64,000 bases of DNA from Chitinophaga terrae (ex Kim and Jung 2007) (GTDB taxonomy: Bacteria > Bacteroidota > Bacteroidia > Chitinophagales > Chitinophagaceae), in NCBI RefSeq assembly GCF_900107795.1, contig NZ_FNRL01000016.1, positions 62,001 to 126,000 on the forward strand, written 5' to 3'. Below are positions 26,157 through 34,227 of this stretch, one piece after another. How positions within the stretch are numbered: position 1 is the first letter of the stretch; every line of letters begins with the position of its first letter. A model generated the notes under the pieces. It did not search any database. It was given only the letters and a program-made list of their open reading frames with translations, and was not told the origin of the DNA. The translations under genes were made by a program, and so were the position numbers.

Positions 26157-26362
26157 TTTCACGCAAAGGGGTTTCACGCAAAGAAGCTAAGGAGCAAAGA
26201 AGCATAAGATATTTTTTTAAGGAAAATAAGAAAGCAAAGGAGTTGAAGATTGTGTTATAACATAATCTTCAACTCCTTTGCTTTCTTAAAATTCGCTCTG
26301 GTCAAAAACTCTTATGCTTCTTTGCTCCTTAGCTTCTTTGCGTGAAACCCCTTTGCGTGAAA
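26157..26362 (+). repeat. Long hairpin repeat, copy B (206 bp)
   Basis: Same element and orientation as copy A, with two instead of three terminal TTTCACGC units per end. Outer arms (TTTCACGCAAAGGGG ... GCATAAGA) are perfectly complementary; the inner stem contains AAGAAAGCAAAGGAGTTG and its complement around GTTATAAC. The asymmetric right-hand segment is AAAATTCGCTCTGGTC. It begins one base after the icd stop codon (26153-26155). Confidence 0.92.
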
Positions 26363-26486
26363 TTTCCCCATAGAAACTTTTTTGTTTTTTTGATAGCTAT
26401 TCGTATTTTTCGGGATTATCCCGTAATGGGAGTCGCTTGAATAAGTGTGTCAATAGCTTTTAAACTAATTTTTTAAAAAACCCGAA
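26363..26486 (+). promoter_or_regulatory. Leader of the type II isocitrate dehydrogenase gene with CGGGAT-T-ATCCCG palindrome
   Basis: This AT-rich stretch holds a 13-bp palindrome (26411-26423) with 6-bp arms. Its outer bases CGGG...CCCG recall the palindrome before the type I gene. A near-consensus -7 box TATTTTTC (G expected at the end) lies just upstream at about 26404-26411. No gene is present. Confidence 0.35.
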
Positions 26487-27719
26487 ATGGCAGAAAAAAT
26501 TAAAGTTGCTAATCCGGTAGTTGAACTGGACGGAGATGAGATGACACGGATCATCTGGAAATTCATTAAGGACAAGCTGATACTTCCATACCTGGATGTT
26601 GAGATTAAATATTATGACCTGGGAATGGAACATCGTGATGCAACGAACGACCAGGTTACAATTGATGCTGCTAACGCTATCAAAGAAGTAGGCGTTGGTA
26701 TCAAATGCGCTACCATCACCCCTGATGAAGCGCGCGTAAAAGAGTTCAACCTGAAACAGATGTGGAAGTCGCCTAACGGTACTATCCGTAACATCCTGGA
26801 TGGAACTGTATTCCGCGAGCCAATTGTAATGAAGAACGTACCAAGACTGGTTCCGAACTGGACAGCTCCTATCTGTATCGGACGTCACGCATTTGGCGAC
26901 CAATACCGCGCTACCGACTTCCTCACAAAAGGAAAAGGTAAACTGACCATCAAATTTGAAGGCGAAAACGGCGAAGTAAGCGAATTTGAAGTATACAACT
27001 TTAAAGGCGACGGCGTTGCGCTGGCAATGTATAACACCGACGAATCCATCAAAGGATTTGCGCGCGCTTGTTTCAACCAGGCGTTAATGAAAAAATGGCC
27101 GCTCTACCTGAGCACCAAGAACACCATCCTGAAAAAATACGATGGCCGTTTCAAAGATATCTTCGAAGAGATCTATCAGAACGAATTTAAAACCGCTTTC
27201 GATGCTGAAGGCTTAACTTATGAGCACCGCCTCATCGACGACATGGTAGCCAGCGCCCTGAAATGGAATGGCAACTTCGTTTGGGCTTGTAAGAACTACG
27301 ACGGCGACGTACAATCCGACACCGTTGCACAAGGCTTTGGTTCCCTCGGTTTAATGACTTCCACTCTCATCACTCCTGATGGTAAAATTATGGAAGCGGA
27401 AGCCGCTCACGGTACCGTAACCCGCCACTACCGCGATCACCAGGCTGGTAAACCAACTTCCACCAACCCTATCGCTTCCATCTTCGCATGGACACGCGGC
27501 CTGGAATTCCGTGGAAAACTGGACAACAACCAGCAATTAATACACTTCTGCAATACCCTGGAACAAGTTTGTATCGAAACTGTTGAAAGTGGTAAAATGA
27601 CCAAAGACCTCGCAGTTTGTATCCACGGTAACAAAGTTGAACATGGTAAACATTACCTGTACACAGAAGAATTCCTCGAAGCTATCGACAACAACCTGAA
27701 AGCTAAGCTGGGCAAGTAA
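26487..27719 (+). CDS. Isocitrate dehydrogenase (NADP+), eukaryote-like type II
   Basis: A 410-residue homologue of the mammalian IDH1/IDH2 class. It has VELDGDEMTRIIW, the substrate arginine segment CIGRHAFGDQYRAT (equivalent to Arg132 of human IDH1), DDMVASALKW and HGTVTRHYRDHQ, whose Arg-His pair fixes the NADP 2'-phosphate. NADP use is therefore expected. The enzyme is not a close homologue of the type I protein encoded 331 bp upstream, so this is not a tandem duplication. It has its own leader and a strong terminator, so independent expression is likely. Confidence 0.96.
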   Translation: MAEKIKVANPVVELDGDEMTRIIWKFIKDKLILPYLDVEIKYYDLGMEHRDATNDQVTIDAANAIKEVGVGIKCATITPDEARVKEFNLKQMWKSPNGTIRNILDGTVFREPIVMKNVPRLVPNWTAPICIGRHAFGDQYRATDFLTKGKGKLTIKFEGENGEVSEFEVYNFKGDGVALAMYNTDESIKGFARACFNQALMKKWPLYLSTKNTILKKYDGRFKDIFEEIYQNEFKTAFDAEGLTYEHRLIDDMVASALKWNGNFVWACKNYDGDVQSDTVAQGFGSLGLMTSTLITPDGKIMEAEAAHGTVTRHYRDHQAGKPTSTNPIASIFAWTRGLEFRGKLDNNQQLIHFCNTLEQVCIETVESGKMTKDLAVCIHGNKVEHGKHYLYTEEFLEAIDNNLKAKLGK

Positions 27720-27743
27720 TTACCAAGCTGCCAGAAATATTAA

Positions 27744-27777
27744 GAGCGAAGATCGCAATGATCTTCGCTCTTTTTTT
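27744..27777 (+). terminator. Intrinsic terminator of the type II isocitrate dehydrogenase gene
   Basis: Perfect 10-bp arms GAGCGAAGAT (27744-27753) and ATCTTCGCTC (27761-27770) with a 7-nt loop, followed by seven T residues. It begins 24 bp after the stop codon. Confidence 0.93.
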
Positions 27778-27798
27778 ATACCTATTTCTGACAGGCAA

Positions 27799-29472
27799 TT
27801 AATTGAAGTGCATATGCTTCTTCAATATCCTGTCTTCTCCATAAATATCATCAAAGAAAACAAGCGTACCATTCTGCCCTTCCGCCGTAAAGTAACGCAG
27901 GTAGATAGGAATATGTTTTGGTAAATCCACCTGTCTTTTCTCTTCTCTCGCCAACCACGCTCTTACACTGTCTCCCTTATGCGACAGCGTATCAGTTCTG
28001 ACAAGGAACTGCGCCAGGCTGTCCCACTGCTGCACCCTTACACAGCCATGGCTCATAGCGCGCATAGAGTTCTTGAACAAACCACGGTTGTTGGTATCGT
28101 GCAGGTATACACTGTATTTATTCCTGAAGTTAAATTTCATGATGCCAAGGGAGTTGTCCAATCCATCCATTTGCCTCAGCACATAAGGGAAATGCCCTTT
28201 ACTCAGTTTGCTCCAGTTAATGGTTGAAGGATCTACGGTGTTCCCGTCTTTGTCTATCACCTCCAGGTTTTTAGAGGCCAGGTAACCAATATTCTTTTGA
28301 ATGGCAGGCAACATTTCTTTGAACACAATACTGTATGGCACTCTCCAGTATGGGTACATCATGAAATTGGTCATATAGGAGTTCAGTATCGGCGTCCGGG
28401 TTCTTGGCGTACCCACGATAACCCTGGATTCCAACGCTACATTTCCGCTGTCCATTACCCTCAGCGTATATCCCGGCAGGTTAACCATAATGTAGGTATC
28501 AGGCAAGGTATCCGGAAGCTTCCTCCACCTGTCGAGGTTAATCCCTGCCTGCACCACCCAGTCGCGCGCCGTGCGGTTCAGGGCCATCACAGTCCTCTTA
28601 CCTGCGATACCGTCAGGATAAATGTTAAACTCTTTCTGGAATGCTTTGATACCTGCTTTCAGGGCCGTACTATCGGTATTGCCGCCGGTAGTATCCAGGT
28701 GTTTCGATTGTACCAGGCGGTTCATCACCAGCTGGCGGAAAGCTACGGTATCTGTATAGTTCAGCGGCAGCGTATCCCAGTGCAGGTCCTGGTATTTTGC
28801 CTTGAACGATACGATCGCTTCTTTCAGGGCCAGGTAACCGGCATGTGAAGGCTCCAGCGCATGCAGCTGGCTGCTTACATCCTGGTTCTGAAGGGCCGAT
28901 TGCAACTGTGCGATCAGCTGGTCGTTGGTGAACAGCGAATCCTTTTTCAGGGAAACGCTGTCGCGGGGCGCTACGCCGAAACGCAGGTCAGAAGCCATTT
29001 TCATAAAGGCGTCTGTCATCAGCACATCCACCTTTGCCCAAAGTGCAGCGTCTTTTTTCGCAGAAGGATCTGTGTTCAATTGGTTCCAGGCAGCGCTCAG
29101 GGCCACGCTATGATACTGTTCAGGCATCAGCCCTGCTTCATCTGCATGCTGGATCATGAACAACATGGAATCGATCATGGGGCTGGCATTGCCGTTTTTA
29201 GACCAATGGCTGGAAGGTTTGTCGTCGCCATAAAATGTGGCAATCGCCTCCGGTCTGAAAGCCTGGATACTGTCTTCCAGTTCACCTTCATTGTCGCGGA
29301 GGGCCGACAGTCTTTCTGCAATACTTTCGGAAATAACCTCATCTAATTGTTTGATGTTGGCTACAATCTGTTTTTGTTTTGGGGCGGTATGCTTTTTCTT
29401 ATTAATGCAGGCTAACAGGAAGCATATACAAGATCCGCACAACAAACTGGTAATTAAAAATTTGTTCTTCAT
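27799..29472 (-). CDS. L,D-transpeptidase lipoprotein, YcbB-like
   Basis: A 557-residue exported enzyme that forms 3-3 peptidoglycan cross-links. The lipoprotein signal ends CFLLAC (Cys22). A helical scaffold region (about 50-260) is followed by a peptidoglycan-binding domain (ALKAGIKAFQKEFNIYPDGI) and the YkuD catalytic domain with VYLHDTN and SHGCVRV, catalytic Cys477. Size and order match the large YcbB/LdtD class, not the small YkuD proteins. It stands alone; the convergent IDH gene supplies a terminator in between. Confidence 0.93.
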   Translation of the reverse strand: MKNKFLITSLLCGSCICFLLACINKKKHTAPKQKQIVANIKQLDEVISESIAERLSALRDNEGELEDSIQAFRPEAIATFYGDDKPSSHWSKNGNASPMIDSMLFMIQHADEAGLMPEQYHSVALSAAWNQLNTDPSAKKDAALWAKVDVLMTDAFMKMASDLRFGVAPRDSVSLKKDSLFTNDQLIAQLQSALQNQDVSSQLHALEPSHAGYLALKEAIVSFKAKYQDLHWDTLPLNYTDTVAFRQLVMNRLVQSKHLDTTGGNTDSTALKAGIKAFQKEFNIYPDGIAGKRTVMALNRTARDWVVQAGINLDRWRKLPDTLPDTYIMVNLPGYTLRVMDSGNVALESRVIVGTPRTRTPILNSYMTNFMMYPYWRVPYSIVFKEMLPAIQKNIGYLASKNLEVIDKDGNTVDPSTINWSKLSKGHFPYVLRQMDGLDNSLGIMKFNFRNKYSVYLHDTNNRGLFKNSMRAMSHGCVRVQQWDSLAQFLVRTDTLSHKGDSVRAWLAREEKRQVDLPKHIPIYLRYFTAEGQNGTLVFFDDIYGEDRILKKHMHFN

Positions 29473-29636
29473 CTGCAGTTAATCGCTGGCGTAAAGATAG
29501 ATTTATATTTAGAGATACGTACTCAGGCGGAGGTTGGATTCAACTATTATGTATTAATTTTTACAGCAGTCTTTCACAAAAAGGGACTGAATAAACTTTA
29601 AAAATCCTGTTAATAACTTTTTCATATCACAAATTT

Positions 29637-29669
29637 AAAAAAAAGAGGCTACGATGTTCAGCAGCCTCT
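29637..29669 (-). terminator. Intrinsic terminator of the metal-locus operon
   Basis: Arms AGAGGCT (29644-29650) and AGCCTCT (29663-29669) are followed on the minus strand by an eight-base T-run (29644-29637). It lies about 50 bp after the HMA-AraC stop codon. The surrounding 29473-29720 stretch holds no gene. Confidence 0.8.
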
Positions 29670-29720
29670 CTTTTACACTAAAACTAAAACAACTAAAATT
29701 TATAGTAACCCCGATAGTAT

Positions 29721-30293
29721 TTACAGCTTGTCTATTGAAATACGCTCAGGGGCCTTCAATTGTTTAAATTTGCTTGGAGTAAGGCCGGTCACTTTTTTGA
29801 ACTGAGCCGATAGGTGCGCTACGCTGCTGTATCCCAGTTTGTAGCTTATCTCACTTAAACTCAACTCATTATATACCAGTAATTCTTTAACCCTTTCGAT
29901 TTTCTGCTGGATAATATACTGTTCTATCGTTGTTCCTTCCAACTCCGAAAAGAGATTACTTAAATAGTGGTAGTCCTTATGCAACTTTCCTGCCAGTAGT
30001 GAAGAAAAGTTTTCCTTCATTTCATCCAGATCTGAGTGATGAACTTTTTCTATCACGATACTTTTTATCCCTGCAACCAATTGCTGTTTCTTATCGTCGA
30101 TCAGCGCAAACCCTTCTTTATCCAGGGCTTCTGCGATCGCCTGCAACTGCTGCGGTTCGGGTGTTCCTTTCACCGTCGCCTTTCCCAACTCCACCCCTGC
30201 TACCTGCAGGTGATGAGCGTTCAGAATGCCGGTAACCACCTTTATGCAGCGTGGACAAACCATATTTTTAATATAAAGATCCGTTGTTGCCAT
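29721..30293 (-). CDS. AraC-type regulator with N-terminal HMA (metal-binding) domain
   Basis: A 190-residue one-component regulator. Residues 1-70 form a ferredoxin-like heavy-metal-associated domain whose loop MVCPRC supplies a CxxC pair (Cys13, Cys16). A linker helix region leads to a C-terminal AraC helix-turn-helix pair (about 95-185; LSEISYKLGYSSVAHLSAQFKKVTGLTPSKFKQ). The ATG at 30293 is chosen because the family begins there; the longer frame to 30449 overlaps the upstream gene. It follows the barrel gene by 4 bp, so it is the last gene of the metal operon and probably its regulator. Confidence 0.85.
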   Translation of the reverse strand: MATTDLYIKNMVCPRCIKVVTGILNAHHLQVAGVELGKATVKGTPEPQQLQAIAEALDKEGFALIDDKKQQLVAGIKSIVIEKVHHSDLDEMKENFSSLLAGKLHKDYHYLSNLFSELEGTTIEQYIIQQKIERVKELLVYNELSLSEISYKLGYSSVAHLSAQFKKVTGLTPSKFKQLKAPERISIDKL

Positions 30294-30297
30294 TCCA

Positions 30298-31161
30298 TTA
30301 TCTCCTTTTAACATTAAAAATGTTATGCTCAATCCTAACCAGGAAAGAATTGACTGAATTTCTTGGCATATTACCCGCCATCTGGGTTCTGTATGAAAGA
30401 TCCAGGCGGGTAGTGCTGTTAAAAATGAGTTGCAGCGCCGGGGCAACATCTATATACGAGCCTTTTGCTACCTGGTCTGTATTCGTTTTCCCCAGGAATT
30501 CGACATACAGGTTCAGGTTAGTCTGCTCGAAGCTTTTATACTTTACAGGCAATACCAACAGGCCTGCAGACAGGCTGTAGTTGATCGAATTCTTTGAAAA
30601 CTCATAAGGTATATTATCATGAATATTATTCAGATAACGTGTATACCCTACCGTTGTTGATAATGCCAGTTTATGCAGCAGCTGAGTTGCAATAATACCG
30701 CCGCTGACACCGGAATTGCTTCCTTCCAGGTCCAGGTCCCGGTTCAGGTACGGGCGCTTGAACGTTGATCCATGCTCCATTACAGGGTAAAAGGGATTAT
30801 CGATCAACGATCCCCTGGCGTAGGCCGCCATCCTGAAATGCGCATGGGGCTGGTCGCTGGATAGAAAACGGTATTTTGCATAAAACCCTCCTCCTTCAAG
30901 TTTAAAAGACGGCTGCATCATATTCGAAGCATAGCCAAGCAGGTGTACCATCAGTTTCTTATTCACTCCCCACATTACCTCAGGCTCAATACGAATGCCA
31001 TTTTCTCCGGAATGATCCATATTAAAGATCTTGTTTCCCAACCGGAAGCCCAGCGAGTGGGCAGGCATATTGCTTGCCGGCTCTGTATTTACATATAATT
31101 CCTGCGCTGCAACAACTTTTCCCAATGCAATGAGCATGGCCAATACTAAAATCTTCTTCAT
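30298..31161 (-). CDS. Outer-membrane beta-barrel protein of the metal locus
   Basis: A 287-residue exported protein: signal peptide (MKKILVLAMLIALGKVVAAQ) and a mature part made of alternating amphipathic strands ending with an aromatic-rich C-terminal strand (SFLVRIEHNIF), as expected for an outer-membrane barrel. The strand segments FRLGNKIF, EPEVMWGVNKKLMVHLLGY and FYAKYRFLS resemble proteins annotated as transporters next to copper genes in Bacteroidota. It has few cysteines and no TonB box. It lies 14 bp after the HMA gene and 4 bp before the HMA-AraC gene. Export of metal is a guess. Confidence 0.65.
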   Translation of the reverse strand: MKKILVLAMLIALGKVVAAQELYVNTEPASNMPAHSLGFRLGNKIFNMDHSGENGIRIEPEVMWGVNKKLMVHLLGYASNMMQPSFKLEGGGFYAKYRFLSSDQPHAHFRMAAYARGSLIDNPFYPVMEHGSTFKRPYLNRDLDLEGSNSGVSGGIIATQLLHKLALSTTVGYTRYLNNIHDNIPYEFSKNSINYSLSAGLLVLPVKYKSFEQTNLNLYVEFLGKTNTDQVAKGSYIDVAPALQLIFNSTTRLDLSYRTQMAGNMPRNSVNSFLVRIEHNIFNVKRR

Positions 31162-31175
31162 ATCAGTAACAGGTA

Positions 31176-31724
31176 TTAAATGGTAACGTGATAGATCCGC
31201 TGAGCTGTTGCGCCATCGGTTTTATGGCAACAGTTTTCCATTTTCCCTGTCTGATAGCAGGCCATAGTAGTTGCTGAACTGAATTTTTTAAACTGTTTGC
31301 TGGAAACAAAATCTTTGTCGATCACTGTCAGCTGCTGATCTCCGTTCAATGTCTGGTCCTTTACATTCATAAAATGCAAAGTGCTGCCGCCATAGTTGAT
31401 ATGCGTATCATTCTTTACAGCTACTCCGTCGAAGTTCGCTGTCATAACCAGTTTGGCTACAGAAAAACCTGCATCTTCCACCTTGTTCTTGATCGCATCG
31501 ATGTTCACCGGAACATTAGGTTTGAAGATCAGGATGAAAGTAGTGTTATCCAGGTCTGTATCTATTTTATCAACAAATGGCAGGGAAGCCAATGATTCGT
31601 AAGTTGCTTTGGAGCACATGGCGCAGGTAAGCCCTGAAGCATGCAAGCTGGCTTTTTTAAACTGTTGTGCCTGTGCAGCGAATGTAATACCTAATGCGAG
31701 TAATATTAAAGAGAAGAATTTCAT
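31176..31724 (-). CDS. Periplasmic heavy-metal-associated (HMA) domain protein
   Basis: About 182 residues with a signal peptide (FFSLILLALGITFAAQAQ), an HMA domain whose metal loop is GLTCAMCSKATYE (CxxC), and a C-terminal part with a Cys-rich tail (GKMENCCHKTDG). The HMA fold continues through IDAIKNKVEDAGFSV. It is likely a periplasmic copper chaperone or scavenger. I chose the ATG at 31724, directly before the signal peptide, over the longer frame from 31784. It is the middle gene of the HYC_CC_PP / HMA / barrel / HMA-AraC run. Confidence 0.82.
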   Translation of the reverse strand: MKFFSLILLALGITFAAQAQQFKKASLHASGLTCAMCSKATYESLASLPFVDKIDTDLDNTTFILIFKPNVPVNIDAIKNKVEDAGFSVAKLVMTANFDGVAVKNDTHINYGGSTLHFMNVKDQTLNGDQQLTVIDKDFVSSKQFKKFSSATTMACYQTGKMENCCHKTDGATAQRIYHVTI

Positions 31725-31801
31725 GATGATTGATTTGATAAGTGAATAAATGAATTCATACGGGCATGGCAATGCCCATAACAACTAAATGTTGCCTGGT
31801 A

Positions 31802-32191
31802 TCAAATCAGGAAAGTACAGTTACGAACAAATAAGGGAGCTGCGTTATTATCAGGCGGATCATGATGGGCATGATCAAAGCATGATGCCAGCATCCTGAA
31901 GGAAGGAGTTAGCAGGATCTTCACCGGAAGCTGAAGATCAATTAAGGGGGCAAAGTTTTGTTGAGTAGCTTTGGCAGCCTGGTGAGATTCCGTCAACTTG
32001 CAGAACTTCACCTCATCTTTACAACAATCCATGCCTTTCGCCGGCTTCTTGCATTTATTGCAAACGTCGGCCGGCGTTCCTTTTAAATCAACACCTGCCA
32101 GTTTTCCCATACAATAATGCACGTTCACTGCTATCCCGCCCGTAAGCGTGATATACAATGTTGCAAGTAATATGGCGAAAAATCGTTTCAT
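31802..32191 (-). CDS. HYC_CC_PP family exported protein
   Basis: A 129-residue small exported protein named for its motifs: NVHYCMGKL, then CNKCKK and DCCKDE, and later DPPDNN. The N-terminus is a signal sequence or membrane anchor (FFAILLATLYITLTGG). Two His-rich stretches (FDHAHHD) and at least eight cysteines suggest metal binding. Members occur next to HMA proteins and TonB-linked receptors in Bacteroidota, usually with a copper link. It is the first gene of the four-gene metal run. Confidence 0.85.
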   Translation of the reverse strand: MKRFFAILLATLYITLTGGIAVNVHYCMGKLAGVDLKGTPADVCNKCKKPAKGMDCCKDEVKFCKLTESHQAAKATQQNFAPLIDLQLPVKILLTPSFRMLASCFDHAHHDPPDNNAAPLFVRNCTFLI

Positions 32192-32200
32192 GTTGATTTA

Positions 32201-32208
32201 CAAAAATA
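32201..32208 (-). promoter_or_regulatory. -7 element TATTTTTG of the metal-locus operon
   Basis: A perfect TAnnTTTG match on the minus strand, 9 nt before the ATG of the HYC_CC_PP gene, the same spacing as at mtaB. The predicted mRNA would be almost leaderless. No clear TTTG is seen 19-21 bp further upstream, so the region may need an activator. Confidence 0.45.
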
Positions 32209-32228
32209 ACAAAAAAAGTGTTTCGTTC

Positions 32229-34208
32229 TTAATTCACGAACCACCATCGCAGTCCCACCCTGAACGCAAAGTTGTTCAAAGGGTACATCGGGCCTGCATA
32301 ATTGTTGGTAGCTAATAAAGTGTTAAGATTTTCTCCCCTTATATATGCAGTGAAAGATTTCACCCTGAAATTCACGAAAGCAGCGATATCAGGTATGTTG
32401 TTGGTGATCTTCTGGTTCTGCTGGTAAATAAACTGCCCCAGGAGCGGAGAGTAATCATATGCATAGAACCCTGTATTGTACCGTAATTCTATACCTGTGG
32501 ATAAGTTCAGGTTGGTGTACAGTTTCTTCTCAAAGGCGAAGCGGTTGCGGGTCCAGAAAGCGGGTACACTCACAGGTCCATCACCGTGGCGTTGCTGGAA
32601 CGCAAGATCCAGGTACCAGCTGAAGTAATTAATACTGAACTTCTTGCTGAAAATTACCTGCAACAGGTTAAATAAACCATTAAACTGGGCGCTATGGTAG
32701 TAATCTGTAAAATAAGTGTAGTTATTGAACAGGTAATAATTGACGGTTAAATTATATTTTAACTTATCATTATTCGTAGCAAAGGTCAGTAAAGTAGTGT
32801 TCTCCTTGCCCAGGCTGGTGTTATACCAGGCATCCCGGTTGCTGTTGAAGTACTTGAAAACGTAGCTCGGCTCCCTGTTCACATTGAGCGCCGATATGGT
32901 CACGTCTCCCAGCAGATCGTTGATATGCCTTTTGAGCATACCGGAGAGCATATAGTCGCCAATGTTCTGCCCTACGGCATAAAACTCGCCTTTGGCGGAA
33001 AAATCCCATTTCTGGTTCCGGGTCTTATTCCGGTATTCGCCATGCAGTGCCAGGTTGCTGAAATTGATGTCCGCATCCAGGAAAGTGCCGGCAGTGCTTT
33101 CGAAACGGGCTCCCAGGTTAATGAAGTGGCCCAGGTTGCCTCGCACAGGAAACTGGATAAGCGACAGGTCGTTGGATAATGTCCTGAACTTGTGTTGGGC
33201 TCTTACAGTATCGCCTGGTATAAAGTCGTAGTGATTAACATAAAATGCCGTATCCGCCCCGCTGTCTATAAATCCATAATTCCCGCTTTCGATGTTGAAG
33301 GTATATTGCACGCGAAATACAGGATCGTATTTATAATAGTCGGTTGTATCGTTAACGTGAATGGTATCACCATGCCCCCAGTCGTATTGCTGCTGGATAA
33401 GGAAACCGGTTTCCTTGTAGGTGGATTTCGTAGGGATGGTACTGTTAAAGAAAGAAAAAGTGGTGGAAGCGCCATTACCTATGTTGGTAGGGATGGTTTT
33501 ACGCTGTTTGAAGCTGTTGTTATGCAGGAAAGTATCGCTTCGGATACCGCCATTCTCGCCGCCGTTGATCTTGTTGTTGTAAAAGCTCAGGTAAGTATTG
33601 GCTCTTTTGTTTTTGGTCTGGTAACGGGCGGTTAACCTGTAAAAATCATGACTGGTATTCTGTGAACGATAATATCCCGGTGCATTGATCTTCCGGTAAT
33701 CGAAAGCAAAGTTGAAACGCTCTGTCCTGTTCTGGGTATGAGATACGCCAATAACCTGTTCCTGCTTGCTGCCAACCAGGTATTGCAGTTCGGTATAAGG
33801 ACGGGTAGTGAAATAGAACTTCGCATCTTTATGCTTGTTCATATACACGTCGTAGGCGTGGTACCCCGGATCGAATCCTGGTTTCAGGACAGGAGTAAAT
33901 ATCGTGTTATAGGCGGCAGATCCTGTATTTCCGAGGGTTGTGTAGCTGGCAGGCACTCTCAGGAAATTGGTCTGGAAATCGTTGATCGATGAGTCCATCC
34001 TATAAGTGGTGGGTTCGCCCATATACTTATAGCTGATGGTCAGCGTATCCGGCTCGTGTTCGTGTTTAGAGGTATCACGCTGCATCCTGCTGTTACCACT
34101 GTTAACAGCGCCTCCGCCCATATTTGTAAAACGGCCTGAATTAAACTGGGCTTTTACATGAATCCCACAACAGAACAGCAGCGCTGTAAAAATGAAAAAT
34201 TGCTTCAT
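32229..34208 (-). CDS. Putative porin (Porin_10 family)
   Basis: A 659-residue outer-membrane protein with signal peptide (FFIFTALLFCCGIHVKAQ) and a mature part that alternates polar loops with short amphipathic strands. YFTTRPYTELQYLVGSKQEQ and RTERFNFAFDYRKINAPGYYR are typical of the large putative porins of Bacteroidota, and the last strand (NFAFRVGLRWWFVN) is a classical barrel end. The transported substrate is unknown. It lies 37 bp upstream of the HYC_CC_PP gene and 19 bp after the purine nucleoside phosphorylase gene, so partial co-transcription is possible. Confidence 0.85.
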   Translation of the reverse strand: MKQFFIFTALLFCCGIHVKAQFNSGRFTNMGGGAVNSGNSRMQRDTSKHEHEPDTLTISYKYMGEPTTYRMDSSINDFQTNFLRVPASYTTLGNTGSAAYNTIFTPVLKPGFDPGYHAYDVYMNKHKDAKFYFTTRPYTELQYLVGSKQEQVIGVSHTQNRTERFNFAFDYRKINAPGYYRSQNTSHDFYRLTARYQTKNKRANTYLSFYNNKINGGENGGIRSDTFLHNNSFKQRKTIPTNIGNGASTTFSFFNSTIPTKSTYKETGFLIQQQYDWGHGDTIHVNDTTDYYKYDPVFRVQYTFNIESGNYGFIDSGADTAFYVNHYDFIPGDTVRAQHKFRTLSNDLSLIQFPVRGNLGHFINLGARFESTAGTFLDADINFSNLALHGEYRNKTRNQKWDFSAKGEFYAVGQNIGDYMLSGMLKRHINDLLGDVTISALNVNREPSYVFKYFNSNRDAWYNTSLGKENTTLLTFATNNDKLKYNLTVNYYLFNNYTYFTDYYHSAQFNGLFNLLQVIFSKKFSINYFSWYLDLAFQQRHGDGPVSVPAFWTRNRFAFEKKLYTNLNLSTGIELRYNTGFYAYDYSPLLGQFIYQQNQKITNNIPDIAAFVNFRVKSFTAYIRGENLNTLLATNNYAGPMYPLNNFAFRVGLRWWFVN

Positions 34209-34227
34209 CCGAAAGTAACAAAAGCGT

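Noticed and set aside
24887..27719. Isocitrate dehydrogenase pair as one gene split by a frameshift or as a tandem duplication
   Set aside because: The two proteins are full-length and belong to different classes with different motifs.
29721..30449. Longer form of the HMA-AraC regulator starting at 30449
   Set aside because: The additional residues overlap the barrel gene and precede the normal HMA start MATTDLYIKN.
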